The translations under genes were made by a program, and so were the position numbers. Positions 1 through 11,699 of a stretch of 64,000 nucleotides of DNA are shown here, in pieces. The DNA comes from Basidiobolus meristosporus CBS 931.73 (lineage: Eukaryota > Basidiobolomycota > Basidiobolomycetes > Basidiobolales > Basidiobolaceae). The DNA lies in the NCBI GenBank assembly GCA_002104905.1, contig MCFE01000414.1, positions 1-64,000 of the forward strand. Reading direction: 5' to 3'. The first letter of the stretch is position 1, and the number at the start of each line of letters is the position of its first letter. The notes below the pieces were generated by a model, which saw only the letters and a list, made by a program, of their open reading frames with translations, was not told where the DNA came from and ran no database searches.

Positions 1-466
1 TTCTAGAGAGTACTGACCAAATTCCTTGTCAGGATTTACTTAGAATATTTTCACCAAAAAACCAGGTACAGTGGAGCAAGATAGTAACATACATTTATAT
101 GACATGTTACAAGCCACAGTAGCTAGATTCAGAGTGCCATGGGTATTGAGTACAGGATAGATATCTTCAGTTCTTCTGTGCTCTTACACATCCTGCACAG
201 CATTAATACCAAAAAAAGGTCCAAAAATGCATTTTCTCTACAACAATGGGTGAGACACAAGGGCTGCCATTCATGCAGATGACATGCTATGCTCCACACT
301 CTATGGCCAAGTATAAGCCCATTTGGCATCTCTGGTGCACTATGGCTTCATTTGGCACTCATGGCTCAACATGGCTCTATCCAATGGAACAAGTCTATAA
401 AGTGAGAACCACACAATTAACGTGTTCTCCCAAATCACTTCTGATATCCCCCAGACTTTTTCAACA
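1..466 (+). repeat. Broken copia-family LTR carrying a dispersed repeat, cut by the window edge
   Basis: Bases 1–67 match the reverse complement of the LTR segment at 33783–33853, so this LTR points along the plus strand. Bases about 402–466 match the terminal part of the same LTR (the CCACAT…TTCTCCCA…CACTTC…TCAACA block, compare 33511–33640). Between them, about 68–400 is a different sequence that recurs at 34333–34661. This is either an LTR interrupted by another element or a deletion/recombination scar. The LTR continues off the left edge, and no coding capacity is seen. Confidence 0.65.
68..400 (+). repeat. Dispersed short element, copy 1
   Basis: About 330 bp recurs as a direct repeat at 34333–34661, with shared blocks such as CTAGATTCAGAGTGCCATGG and the end GGAACAAGTCT or AGAACAAGTCT. 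Both copies sit inside or against copia-family LTR sequence. A shorter relative with a similar start (AGTGCCA) and the same end (ATGGAACAAGTCT) sits at 36636–36767. No long ORF is present; open stretches on both strands are short and unlike proteins. It may be a non-autonomous element of SINE or MITE type, but its class is not clear. Confidence 0.55.
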
Positions 467-734
467 TGTATGGTCTTATATCAGCATTGTGATGGCATTT
501 TGCCGACTACACTGAAAAATAGAGTCAAAAACATGACTGTGTTTGAGCAGTCTTTTGACAGTAATTGTATGGTATTATTATGGTCTTAATGTGCTCTATA
601 TCTATTTAAGCATACCTAGCTGGTTAATACATCAATTGCCTTATATGGCAAAAAATTTGACAGTGTTCTGATGGCCTCATAGAAAACCTCTGTGGGTATA
701 GTAACTGTGATAAATAGATATATTACAGCAGTGT

Positions 735-1160
735 AGAAGCTTGGCTAGGCAGGACTAGGAAATGACTTGAGTGTGGATTAACAAGGCAAAGCTGTTTGTT
801 CACAATCTGTGTTTAGCAGATTGAGGAATACATATGGGGGGATTGGACTCTACGTTTCTTTTGGCCATATGGATACCAAGTGATATTAGCTGAAATTGAT
901 GGGGTTCTGAGATGAGGCACAGTAAGTATGCCAAGATAGAAATATACTTCAGAACAGACCAGTATATCAACTGGGAGTATAATGGGGTCAGCTGATCATG
1001 TTACAAACTCCTGTGACATGCATTTACCACACATGGTCTGGAAATACATAAATTTCAATGGGAAGCTTCCATAAGGGAACATTGTGTAACATTAATTTGG
1101 AGCTTTCAGGAAGTAGCTAGAGTGCTATAGAACCTTCTTGTAGGAACTAATATTTTGTAT
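735..1160 (+). repeat. Decayed copy of a second LTR family
   Basis: This stretch aligns in reverse complement with the solo LTR at 35409–35926. Shared blocks include the AACAAGGCAA…GCTGTTT segment, the ATCTGTGTTTA…CAGA…GAGGAATACAT segment and GAGGCACAGTAAGT. It is more diverged and lacks clear ends. It runs in the opposite orientation to the 35.4-kb copy. It precedes the accessory-ORF fragment at about 1200. Confidence 0.55.
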
Positions 1161-1199
1161 CAAACTTAATTTAGCCTGATTGTTGGAGACCAAGATGTC

Positions 1200-1840
1200 T
1201 TCAATTGCAGTGACCAAGAAAACCCACCTGAATATTGCAAGAACATGTTGCACAGACTGGCACATGAAGTGCTAGACCTTGCAGTGACTGCTGAAGACCA
1301 GGATGTATGGGAAGTAGTGAATGAACAGTGGCATATAGCTGTAATGTTCCTGTTAAATTCAAGGATAAAGAGCATTACAGCAGAAATACATATTGAATGG
1401 TGCATTTTAATGGAGTTAGCTGTTAAGTGCAGGGTTGGGCTTAGTGTTGGTGGAGTATGCAGGGACTTACATTGGTCACAGTAATTGGCAAATGAGGAGC
1501 AACAGAAGTTTCTATGGAAATAAATCAATCTGTACATATTAAAAGTAAGAGCAATGGCTGATTTAGAAAGTAAGGAGTGTGAAAAGTGGCAATAGCCAAT
1601 CCATGTACACAAATGTAGGAGGTAATTGAATATGAGGGACCACAAATTGAGAGAATTGGCAGAACACCAATCAAAAACCTCTTTTGTATTCTTGTGGGGA
1701 AACTTTTTGACTTGGCATTTGTAAGTTCTTGCATGCATTATTTTTCAGTGGTCTTTGCACAGTGTCCTGACTGGATTGATACCTCTTGGTCATGGGACTT
1801 TGATTTTGTGATAGTCATTTTATGGGGGTAGGCAACTATT
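1200..1840 (+). pseudogene. Fragment of the Plavaka-associated accessory ORF (C-terminal part) and its 3' flank
   Basis: The plus strand reads a helical segment (EYCKNMLHRLAHEVLDLAV…) at 1230–1484 that is clearly homologous to the C-terminal end of the accessory ORF at about 7985–8239 (EYCKDLLQRLADEVLDLAV…). Homology continues into non-coding sequence to about 1840 (compare 8240–8620), and a third, weaker copy of the flank is at about 8896–9170. The N-terminal part of the ORF is missing here, so this is an isolated decayed fragment. The function is unknown. Confidence 0.6.
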
Positions 1841-3300
1841 TCTCATAGATCCTTATATATCTTATATTGTCACAAATCAACATCCAAAATTTGCCTTGGC
1901 TCTAAAGGATAGCGTTCCCATGAGCCTTCACATACCTAAGCTCACAATAGTCAGTTTCTTTGTGGCATTTTTTGCCCTCTGCACTCCTGCAACACTGCCT
2001 GGCTTGTATTTCATATTGATATCACCTGCAAACACTCAATTTGAGCTGAGTTGTGTAACTTAGGCCCACAAGAAGTTGCTTTTTTTGCTGTTGGTTAATT
2101 GTCTGTTCTTTAATGTGCCTTGACCTTCTGTACACATATCCCAGTGAGTTTCATCAGTTTCTGTGGTGTTGACATTCTCTGGCAAAATGATCTTGCATTA
2201 TAGCTTGCATGTACAGTGAGCTCTAAGTTGCAATGTTAATTTTGCTCATTATTGCACAATGTTAAGCAGTTGAGCTTAGTAAAAACAAACTTTGGCACCT
2301 GAATAGTTCATGAGCAGACTGTTACAAAAATATTGCACATCAAATTCTAGAAAATTCTTGGTCAAAACATTCACTAATACAGTCACAAGTAGTTATTGAT
2401 TGGTTCTCTGCCAGTACTCTCACTCTCTGATCCTGGACACTCTACCACCTCCTATGTATGTGTCTATTGATATGCTAAGGCCCCTTTTCTATACTCCTTG
2501 CCTCCTGAAGAAACATATGCTCTTACATTTCATGCATTCATATTGGTATATTTCTGTCAAATCATCAGTTTTAACTAGATTGCCTATTTTACTGGCCATT
2601 AAAAGTTCCTCTATCAAACACTAACATTAAGCCCAATTACACACTCACAAAGTAACTCAATTAAAGTACACCACTGAGTGTGCATTTTGATCAAAACACC
2701 CTTTTCCATGACTTTGGCAGGAACCTTACAGCTCTACTATGACCAATAGCTTGCATTTTCTAGTTCAATCAGTTCTCTGTGAAGTCAAATAGTTTTATGC
2801 TTAGCCTTTCAGTATTTCAGCATTAACTTTGAAATCAGTAGTATTAGTCAGCAGATGAATCAGCAGATCCTTATAGCCAGATATAGATACATCAAGTGAG
2901 ATCCAATTGGGTGATGATGATGCAATTAAGTGAGTCATCAGCAACAATCTACATTAGGAGATAGAAAAGTTAGTAATTAATCAGGCAAAAATGTATATAA
3001 AGAGCTGCTGGAACCTCAATTAAGATCAGTTCAAGTTTTAGTTAGAACAATACTACCTAAACTCCCTAATCCTGTACAACTTTTATATCAAGGTATTAAT
3101 GCTAAGCCCCTTCATGAACAACAACCATTCAACTACTATTATTATATCTGGACAAGTTTCATTTTTCCAAAACACCTCTGAGATTCCAACATCTTTACCA
3201 TTAGAGAACTTCCTATGGAATAGATGTGTGGTGAAATAGCAAGGTGGGTTAAGCTGCAGATGTTACAAGTCTTCATATAAGAGTTATAGCAGAATATGGT
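1841..3300. other. AT-rich sequence without recognisable genes
   Basis: Both strands are rich in stop codons. The longest open stretches (for example 2400–2624) have no protein-like composition and no relatives elsewhere in the window. It probably consists of transposon remnants too old to recognise. Confidence 0.5.
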
Positions 3301-3309
3301 TTTTGGATA

Positions 3310-5430
3310 GTTTTTTGTTCACTAAAACTTGAAATGATTGTTGATGAGGCTCCAGCAACTCCTTAGTATGGTAGTACCTGCAACATGACTTGTATTCCTA
3401 TCTCCCCACACATCCACTTCATGGGAAACTCCTAAAAGGTGAAGCAAGGCCCAATATTCTCCACACACTGTACAAGATAAAGTAGAGAATGGATACAGTG
3501 GCAGCAAAGATCCTCACATTCAGCTTTATGTTTGAAGTATAGCCACTCAAATTCTGCCACAAATCCCTTGCACACCAGCTGTAGATGCGTCAAGTTGGCA
3601 TTGGTGATCTGCGTCTGTATAAATCCTCCTATAATGTCCACATATGACTCCCAATACTTCCAATGTATTCTTGGTAGGAATGGCTTCTGAACACCACTTG
3701 AATAAACACATATCCAGTTTATACAGTCTCTGCATTTGCATTGTTGCATATGTGTATGAATATTGATTGGAGCCAGTTAGAAATACTTAGGGTAGCAGAT
3801 ACTCTTTAATATCTTACCAATTCTTTCAAATTTCTCTGGTATTTCAAAGGGCTCATTTTTCTTGAAATTCACCAGATATAACTTAGTCATAAATATAGGG
3901 ATATTATTGAAAAGCAAATGCATTGCTCCTAGTGAAAGCTTTTGCTCCAACCAATACCCTCTGTCTTAAGTGTTTCCAGTTTCCAATTAGTTCCATATTC
4001 TGGCCAATGGCTTATAGGTTGCCAACTTTGCTGCAATAGCATGCTGACTTCTTTACATTCTCTCTGTAGGAAGATGATGTTTTTAATGCTGGTGCTTGGG
4101 TAATAAGAATGCGTGCAAGTTATGGAGTGAATCCCCTGGATCTCACACATTCAACAGCAATACCATCCATTGTGCCCAGAAAAAATTGCTCTCTTGCTGA
4201 TGGCTGGGGTATTTCTGATGCTGAAAATAATATGTGCATTTACATGACAGCCATTTACCATTATCCTGCTGGAAAGCATGCAAAACCCATCCAGCAATGG
4301 ATACAGGTAACTATCCAGGTTGGATGGTGATTTAGGCTCAGATACCAGTAAGACTACCATCAGATTATTGCTCTGATACTGTAAGATGTGTGGCAGATTT
4401 GGATTGATCAGAATCAGTGGCCAGCAGGATTTGCTGGTAGAGTACTTGTTTAATGAGAATCCATCAAGTGCTAAGGCAAAGGCATCGTCAGAGAAACCTT
4501 CAAAGTAACCCTTGCTTCTTAGCTGTTTGTAATGTTTGCCATTTAATATATTGTATATTTTTGTGCTTGACTGATGCTGAGTGCAGTACTGTATAGCCTT
4601 TCAATGTTTGTTGGACTGCACTAGCTTCCTCAGATGGGGTATTACAAGAATATATCCAGAGTGTGAATAATGCTTTCCCTCAATGGTGGTGGATTCTGAC
4701 AACTTGAGCACATTGCAATGGTAGCATTTTCAAATGTGAATGCTATGCAACTGTGAACACATGCTCAAATCAGGACAGTCTCTGGATCATATGCTGCTAG
4801 CTGCATGAAGGTTGTCCACTTGTACTATGTACATGGTATGTTGCATCCTGGAATATTTTGGCAAGAAGTAGCAATAAATCCTTAAAGCCCCCATTACCAA
4901 TAATGGTGGAAATGCACCACTTCTCTAGCCACAGCATTACATAATTCACCAGTAGATGAATTACTGGACTCACTTGGCTCCATATAGTATCCTTGGCCCC
5001 TGTTTCTATGTGTGTTGTCTCATTGCATATTGGGACTTGACTGGGCTCATACATGGTACTATTGTTAGGGGAGATAGGCTCACAATCCATCAGTGAACCT
5101 TCTTTGTGAGAGCTATCACTCTGTGAGCCATATTCAGAAGGCTGAGGTGAGCCTAAAGGCATCACAAACTCACCTGACTCAGTTTGTGTAAAGTAACAAG
5201 GATGGCCAAGTGCTAACATAAAAGTATCAACTGGCTGGCAAGATAATGTTGGTACAGTAGTGACTGATGCATGGTCAAATATGACTTGTGTGGCAAAACA
5301 CTGGCCTTGATCCTTGTAATACTTCCTATGCTGTCTATATGCTTCATAGCAGAGAGGCTTGCTACAATAGCCACATGGTCTTTTTTCTCTTCTCTTACAG
5401 CATTGAGTACAGTAATCTTGTCAATGGGGT
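3310..5430 (-). pseudogene. Tnp2-type (Plavaka/CMC) DNA transposase, decayed
   Basis: Read on the minus strand, broken segments follow the order of fungal Plavaka/Tnp2 transposases. Near 5380–5290 is a Cys/His motif (CGYCSK…YRQH). At about 4470–4155 is the transposase core: LALDGFSLNKYSTSKSCWP, which keeps the first catalytic Asp, then LYPLLDGF and then HIIFSIRNTPAISK…FSGHNG. At about 3920 is an AMHLLFNNIP segment (family form D-G/P-M-H), then EFEWLYFKHK and IHSLLYL at about 3560–3460, and EFPMKWMCG near 3430, matching the family's FPMERFCG. The pieces lie in different frames and are separated by stops. The second catalytic Asp of the G-D-x-P-A motif appears as Asn. The family assignment is from memory of its motifs; the protein is surely inactive. 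Confidence 0.75.
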
Positions 5431-5646
5431 AAACAATTTGACTTTCAACATTGTAGTGCTATTATATCACTTTTGGTCAATACTCATGTGAATTTAAAGT
5501 AGTCTTGTATTTGAGACATTGCACCTACATGAATGTATGATTCAATGATGACCCACCATAGTAAGCATTATAGATAAAGTTGTGGAACCACATACATACC
5601 TATATGTAACAGTATTTTCCCTTTGGTTTAACTCACTTCCATATAT
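5431..5646. promoter_or_regulatory. Head-to-head intergenic region of the Plavaka-like element
   Basis: These about 215 bases separate the minus-strand transposase remnant from the plus-strand accessory ORF. The same arrangement occurs at about 35320–36070, where a solo LTR has split it. Its conservation between two copies suggests a shared bidirectional promoter in the ancestral element. No specific promoter motif can be defended. Confidence 0.35.
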
Positions 5647-8239
5647 ATGCTGCTAAAAGATAAAGCAAAGTTGTCAGGTTCCCAACCAAACCCTACTACT
5701 GATGGCAACAGAAGAACAGTTGGACAACAGCTTGCTTTGACATTTAGTGCAACAAGCAGGGTTACATCCAAAAAAGGCCATGTTTACAGTTTGCCCACTG
5801 AAGGTAATAATGCAGACTCCTCAGGCTCTTGGTCAAGTAGGCAATTGAGAACCTTGGTGGAGCCACCAGCAGACTGTTATGCTCAGGCAGATGAGAATTT
5901 AGCAAACACAGTACCCTCAATTGAAGACCAGCAAGTGGCCATCATAATATCACCACCACCAGTGTTTGCAAGTATGTTATCAGTTTATACCAAAGCATTA
6001 ATGAAGCAATTAGGTGCAGTGGATGATAGGGTAGATTCAATGGCCCAGAGAAGTCAGGAAATAGTCCAGAAACAGAATGAGCAGATCAAATGTGTAAAGC
6101 AATCAACATCCCTAGTAGAGAAAGCATTATCTTTGCTGCAAAGAAGGAACTCAAGTAGGGTAATGTCATAGCCAAGAATTGAGCCATTTCCCAATATAAC
6201 AGCAGAGGAACACCATACAGTTTTTGAAGCACACCAAGAGTGCCCAAAGCTGAAGCCACAGAAAAACCTATCACAGCATGGGAGGGAGACAATGTGGTGT
6301 TTATACCAAAGCCTAAAAGTCAAAAGACATTGAAGATCTGTGAAGCAACTGAATGCATTAACAAAGAGTAGGCTAATATTCAAGAGGCTGTCAGAAGTCC
6401 AGCACATCATCACCTTAAGGCTGGTAAACCATAGGACCATCAGGACTCAAGGCCAAGAAGAATGCACTTGACTTGTTCCATGGGCATTATGTGGGTTATT
6501 ACTGACTGTACTTGGTGAGTGGGAGAGCTAGTAGGTCAAGTCAGTACCACTTGGTTCAGAATAGCTTCCAATAGAAGGTAGCAAGGTGACAAAGATTTGT
6601 GCTTATTTCTGTCCAAATCTTCCTGTCCTCTCCCTTGGTCAAATTGGATAAATATATATATATCACTTGGGGGGCTTAGATAATAGACAATGTGTTATAA
6701 AATAGGGGTGTGAACACCTTCCTGTTATGGTAAGTGTACTAACTATGTAAGAGCAGGGATAGGAAGGAGGACACACGGGGGAAAATATTAGGGAGGATAC
6801 TGGGGGACTTTGGGCAGGACTCTGGGGAGAACTCTTGGGCAAAGAGTGGGCACTACACTTAGTACTCACATATCCCAGGGGTTAAGAGGGAGCTTTGTCC
6901 TCAAAGTTCTTTGACTAACTGGCTTCTTGAGGGTTGATTTTGTTTACAGAGCATGGGGATTCACCATAGTACCATTGCTGGTTGTCACTTGTGAGGGGGT
7001 TGCAGGCAAGTACCTGATATCATTTGGTGGCAGAGTAGGGTGCAGCTTGCATTGCTTGAGGGTGTTTTCCACAGAGCCCTATCCCAGACTCAAACAGGTA
7101 AATGAATTCTGAGCCAGCATTGGTATACTAAGAAAGTATCTTAAGCATTGCAGAAACTATCAAAGGCAGAAGAGCAAGGGTCCATGGCTAGAAACCAGCA
7201 GCTTCCTCAAGAGCCTGTGACAAGCAGGGCTGAAAGCTCCAGACTAGTGTCAAAGAGATGTCAGGTAGCTGGAAGAGCACCAATTAGGGACAAGCAGGCA
7301 GAAAAGGATACACCAGCACAACATTTAGCAAGTAATAAGCATAGTACCACTCAACAGGCACTCACTCAAAGTAGCAGTGAAGGACCAGGCAGTGATAAAA
7401 ACAGCGGCTTTACAGGAGCCTGTCACATCTATGTTTGAGAGCTCAAAACAAGCAGAAAAGAAACATCAGGTTGCCAGAATACTGGCAGCAAGGGACAAGC
7501 AAGCTGGAACAGATGCATCAGAGCAGAATTTATCAAGGAGAAACTGTAGTTCAATACAAGAAGCACTCAGACAAAGTAGCAGTGAAAGACCTGGCAGTAA
7601 TAAAGGAAAAGGTAAGGGAAAAATGTCTACTCAAGCCTGGGACAAGGAGGCATGCAAAAAAAATTGCCATTCTTGCCAATTAACACTGCTAGCCTAGAAC
7701 AGACTGAATCCCATCATAGCCAAGAAGAATTACCAATAAGAAAGCAGCTGTTTTCACCAGAGTTGGAAGCACAGTCAGTTGAGCTACACTCCAGCAAGGT
7801 AGATGCGTTTGCAGAAAAAGGTAATTTGTCTACCACAGCCTCCCCATCCTCTATTGTTGACAGAGTGGAGATCCCACTGACACACAAGGCTACAATGTCA
7901 AGAGCTTGAAAGACTATCACAATGCCTTCAGTGGAATTTTGCAATATTAATAGGCACACCAAGAGGTTGTAGCACTTCTTCAAGGGCAGTGCTCAAGAAA
8001 ATGCACTTGAATATTGCAAGGATTTATTGCAAAGACTGGCAGATGAGGTGCTAGACCTTGCAGTGCCAGCTGAAGAGCAGGATGCATGGGAACCAGTGAA
8101 AGAACAGTGGCGTAAAGCCATTGGGTTTCTGTCAAAGTCATGGAACCAGAGCACTAGAGCAGAAATACTTATTGAGTGGTGGATTTTAACAGAATTACTT
8201 GTTGAGTGTGGGGTTGAGCTTAATGTTAGTGTAGGGTAA
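5647..8239 (+). pseudogene. Accessory ORF of the Plavaka-like element, unknown function, decayed
   Basis: A plus-strand coding remnant diverges from the transposase. The first segment (5647–6171, 174 aa) has an N-terminal low-complexity region and a coiled-coil-like stretch (MAQRSQEIVQKQNEQIK). Frameshifted continuations follow at about 6230–6480. Two tandem Gln/Ser/Lys-rich repeats lie in 7205–7620, then a segment at 7652–7909, and a helical C-terminal segment (LLQRLADEVLDLAVPAEE) at 7985–8239. Paralogous segments occur at 36260–37188 (with the same coil, and a better-preserved domain containing GFWASNGIPRRYL), at 1230–1484 and at about 10130–10400. Repetition of the same blocks in the same order supports a real ancestral protein of perhaps 700–850 aa. 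I do not recognise the family; a DNA-binding or transposition-accessory role is only a guess from its position. Confidence 0.6.
7205..7620 (+). repeat. Tandem duplication of about 206 bp within the accessory ORF
   Basis: The unit starting near 7210 (GAGCCTGTGACAAGCAGG) is repeated near 7417 (GAGCCTGTCACATCTATG). Both units encode the series EPVTS…SS…RDKQA…S…SSSE.PGS. The two copies are clearly diverged, so the duplication predates the decay of the element. Confidence 0.7.
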
Positions 8240-9200
8240 AGGGACTTGTATAGGTTAATACAATTGGCAATTGAAGTACAACAGAAGTTTCAATGGAAAT
8301 AAATCAACTTGTACGCATGAACAGTAAGAGAAACGGTTGAGTCAAGAAGCAAGGAGTGTGAAAAAGAGGCAATAGCCAATCAATGCACACAAACATAGGA
8401 GGTGATAGAGTGTCTGGTATCAGAAAGTGAGCAAATTGGCAGGGAACCAATCAAATGCCACTTATACAATGCTGTGATGAAATATTTGACTAAGTTTTTG
8501 TGAAATCTGGGTGCAATTATTTTTCAACAGTCACTGGATGATGTCCTGACAAAATCAGTACCTCTTAGTCACAGGACTTGAACTTTGTGGTGGCCTTTTG
8601 ATGGGATCATTATAATAATTTTTCATAGCAATGGTTACAGTACTTTTTTGATCATAACTCCTGAAATACTGCTTCAAATGAGCTCAAATTTGAATCATAA
8701 GTGGGCTACTGAGTGTGCTACCAACATACTATTTTTGAGAGGATTACTTTTATGGTCTTGAGGATTGGTTCTTCAAGTTTTGAAATTCTTGATCTTTCAC
8801 TTGTTCAATAAAATAGCAAAATGTAAAATAAAGAAATAAGTGCAATATTGGTTTTGAGATATTGTAGTATGCAATACTTTCCATTACTGCAGAAGTAATG
8901 ATTGTGAAAAGGGTCAATGGCCAATCAATGTAAACAAACATTGCAAGTGATTGAGTGTCCAGGATCAGAAAGTGAAAAAAGTTGGCAGAGAACCAAATAC
9001 AAGCCACTACATATTGTTGTGATGAGAAACTTTGACCAGGTGGTTTGTGAAAGCCAAGGTGCCTTTTTTAATGGTCTTTGCATGGTGTCCTCATGACATC
9101 AATACCTGTTAATCACAGGACTGAGTTCTGTGATGGCCTTTCATAGGATCATCACCATTGTTTTTCACAAAGAATGAAAATAAGCTATAAGCCTGATCTA
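8240..9200 (+). repeat. 3' flank of the accessory ORF with an internal repeat
   Basis: About 8240–8620 matches 1484–1840, including the AATAGCCAATCAATG…ACACAAACAT…GGAGGTGAT block and the TGATACCTCTT-like end. A second, weaker copy of the block lies at about 8896–9170 in the same orientation. No coding sequence is seen; the open stretch at 8750–9007 on the minus strand is antisense to the repeat. Confidence 0.55.
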
Positions 9201-9484
9201 AAATTGATGCCACCAGTGGATAGATGTGATGGCTTCTTACATTCAACCTTGAAGTCAGATATATCCCTATGAAGTTGGATGTAGTAGCTGATGCACTCTC
9301 CAGGGAGCAATCACAGATCTATAAAAATCTGATTGCTACCTTGATGGGGAGACTAATGCACAGACATTACAGATTTTCATAAAGAGCTAAAGAGTAAGAT
9401 CTGGACCCTGACTTAACAATACCTAGGGACACTCAAGAAACCTAGCTGTAAAGAGCTTCAAGGATTCCAATTGAGAAAAAAGTT

Positions 9485-9769
9485 ATGCCTGTAATACATG
9501 AGGGAAATCTGTCTATGCAAGCAGGTGAAGCTTGGACATCTACCAAGAGGAATGGTCACCACTTTGCAGGAACAGCTGACAGTTATTACAAGTGTCTTCC
9601 AAAGAGAGCCAGCAGTGTATACAGAGTGAGAGTCACCTACAACACCTCAGCCCAGAGATATTGCTGTGAAAAACTGTTGTATGACACTCAACACTTTGGT
9701 GGTTATGTGTATCCTGATGGGAGAGATCCTTCCAGCATTATGAAGTGCCACAACATCTTAACTATTTAG
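9485..9769 (+). other. Isolated 94-codon open stretch, unrecognised
   Basis: An open frame of 94 codons starts at ATG and encodes a Tyr/Cys-rich, otherwise unremarkable protein. It lies within the transposon-derived zone, has no paralogue that I could find elsewhere in the window and no recognisable domain. It may be another piece of a degraded mobile element or chance. It is not called as a gene. Confidence 0.2.
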
Positions 9770-9899
9770 TGTGGGCTAAGTTGGCAACACCCTTGTGATC
9801 AGAATATCACAATTATGCTTCATTAGGAATGTTGGAAAGTTTGCAGAGGACTAGTAGGAAAGCCTGGCAGGAATTGAAGAACTGACACAGCATAAATCA

Positions 9900-10480
9900 A
9901 GAAAAAGCAGTACAGTATATGAAGCACCAGGTCAAATTTACCTTAAGAGTTTTGGCAATGGCTAAGATGGAGGGAAAGAAAACAAAGCTTGGCCAAGCCA
10001 AAGATGGAAAACCACAAGACCAAAGCTACAGTTGTTACCAATTGACTCAGTTGGGTAAGTACTGACTAAATTACACAACAACTAAGCAGAGCTATCAACT
10101 AGGGAGCACTAGCTTTTACAATAGCTTGAGGTGCAGCCAGCTGAACAACATTCCAGTGAAGTGTATAAACTTGCAGAGAGAGGCACACCTTCTACCAAAG
10201 AATCCACATCCTCCATCATAGACAGGGTGTGTGACCCCCTAGTGAGCAAAGCAGTAAGGATACAATAACTAATATCTATCTTGTTGCCTACATAGAATTC
10301 TGGGTACATATATTTATTGCAGTGACAGACAGACAAGGTGCAAGACCTTGTAACACCAGCACAAGTAGTGTTGAGGAACCAATGCATAAGCAATAGTCTA
10401 GCTTATATACCCTAAGCAAAGGACTAAGTATATTCCTGCAAAACACCACCAAAATATCTGTTGAATTCACAGCTTCTCAA
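9900..10480 (+). pseudogene. Third fragment of the Plavaka accessory ORF
   Basis: At about 10130–10270 the plus strand encodes a segment related to 7760–7900: both have (V)Q(S/P)(V/A)E(L/Q)HSS, an A-E-(K/R)-G pair and a SSI(V/I)DRV core. A degraded match to the LDLA(V)PAE segment follows at about 10340–10390. Reading frames are broken. Like the copy at 1.2 kb it has no transposase attached. Confidence 0.5.
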
Positions 10481-10499
10481 AGCTGCCAACTCCCTATGT

Positions 10500-11690
10500 A
10501 TTAGCCACTAGATGTTGGGCTGACAAGTAGGCATATCTCTCAGGAGGACACTGGGGCAATCTGCATTCATACCAGAGCTGGTCTTTAGCCTCTCTTTACT
10601 TCCTCCAAAACATGCCATTGAAAATTCAAAGGAAAGACACCAGCCAAGAACTCAATGATTTAAGTTTGAAATCTTTCATAGGGATGCTACTGGTTTTGTC
10701 TTCATGATTCAACAATGTAGCATGCTCTATATCCAGTTACTTCCATTAATTTGGAGATAATTAATGAAACATAAATGGTGGGTGCAAATGTAGGCTGGCC
10801 TATAGAATAATACAGCTGCAACACATTAAAAGCATTGTATAACTATGCAGAGTTTATAAGTTAGAAAAGCAGAATCACCCAAATGAGCTCAACTTTCAGT
10901 GGGTGACTCTATGACTTTGTTTTGATGGAAGGAAAAGGCTTTAGTGTAGACTGTCAAGGCAAAGCTGCTGATGCATGACCTGTATTTATCAGACTCAGAG
11001 ATGAAATGGGGTTATGGGAGTATGTACATACACTTCCGCAACACTGGCCCAAAGCCATACTGAATGGGTAATAAAAGTGCTTTGGAGATGCCAAACAGTA
11101 GCTGTTTGTCATGAAGACAAAAGTATCCATTGGAGTCTGCTGGAATCTATCATTGTGTGGAACAGGTTTCTAGAAGAAATCCCCCAGTAATATACCATGA
11201 GGCTTGAGCTTGGCACAGATATTGAGGGCTATCATGACACAATAATGGTTAATCCTGCAAGGAGAAAACTCAAAGGTAATGATGTAGCTGATCTGAATTA
11301 AAACAATTATGTATGGTCCAAATGCTGCCTTACTTCTTCAGCAATCCAAGCTGTACAGTGTCCAGCAGGAAATCATTTCTATATTCATAGATGACATTGC
11401 AAATTGGTCTCATATTTTAGATACAAGCCTCTATGAGTGAATCTGCTGCCTATGTATACATCACACTTACCACCAATCCTGCCCCTTAACATCTACAGAC
11501 TAGATGTAAATCAAGGAAAGCTTACTCAACTATCCCAAGAGAAGGTGTGGCAAAGGAAAGTGATGCTGCCTAGGGACACCTGGAACACCCATTGTTGAGT
11601 AAGAAGCTGTATGAGAGTCTTTGGACCCACTACAGGTGTGGGGCCTTCACTTTAACCACTAATTGGATCCAGAATCCTGTGAGATCCATG
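10500..11690. other. No gene recognised; possible very old LTR fragment
   Basis: There is no credible coding sequence. About 10940–11010 (CAAGGCAAAGCTG, TGTATTTATCAGACTCAGAGATGA) weakly resembles the LTR family at 735–1160 and 35409–35926. The base composition is like the rest of the transposon zone. Confidence 0.35.
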
Positions 11691-11699
11691 TTGGAGCAC

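Noticed and set aside
1166..1738. 190-codon open frame on the minus strand
   Set aside because: It is antisense to a repeat whose plus strand aligns, in frame, with the accessory-ORF tail at 7985–8239. The minus reading is not kept in the other copy.
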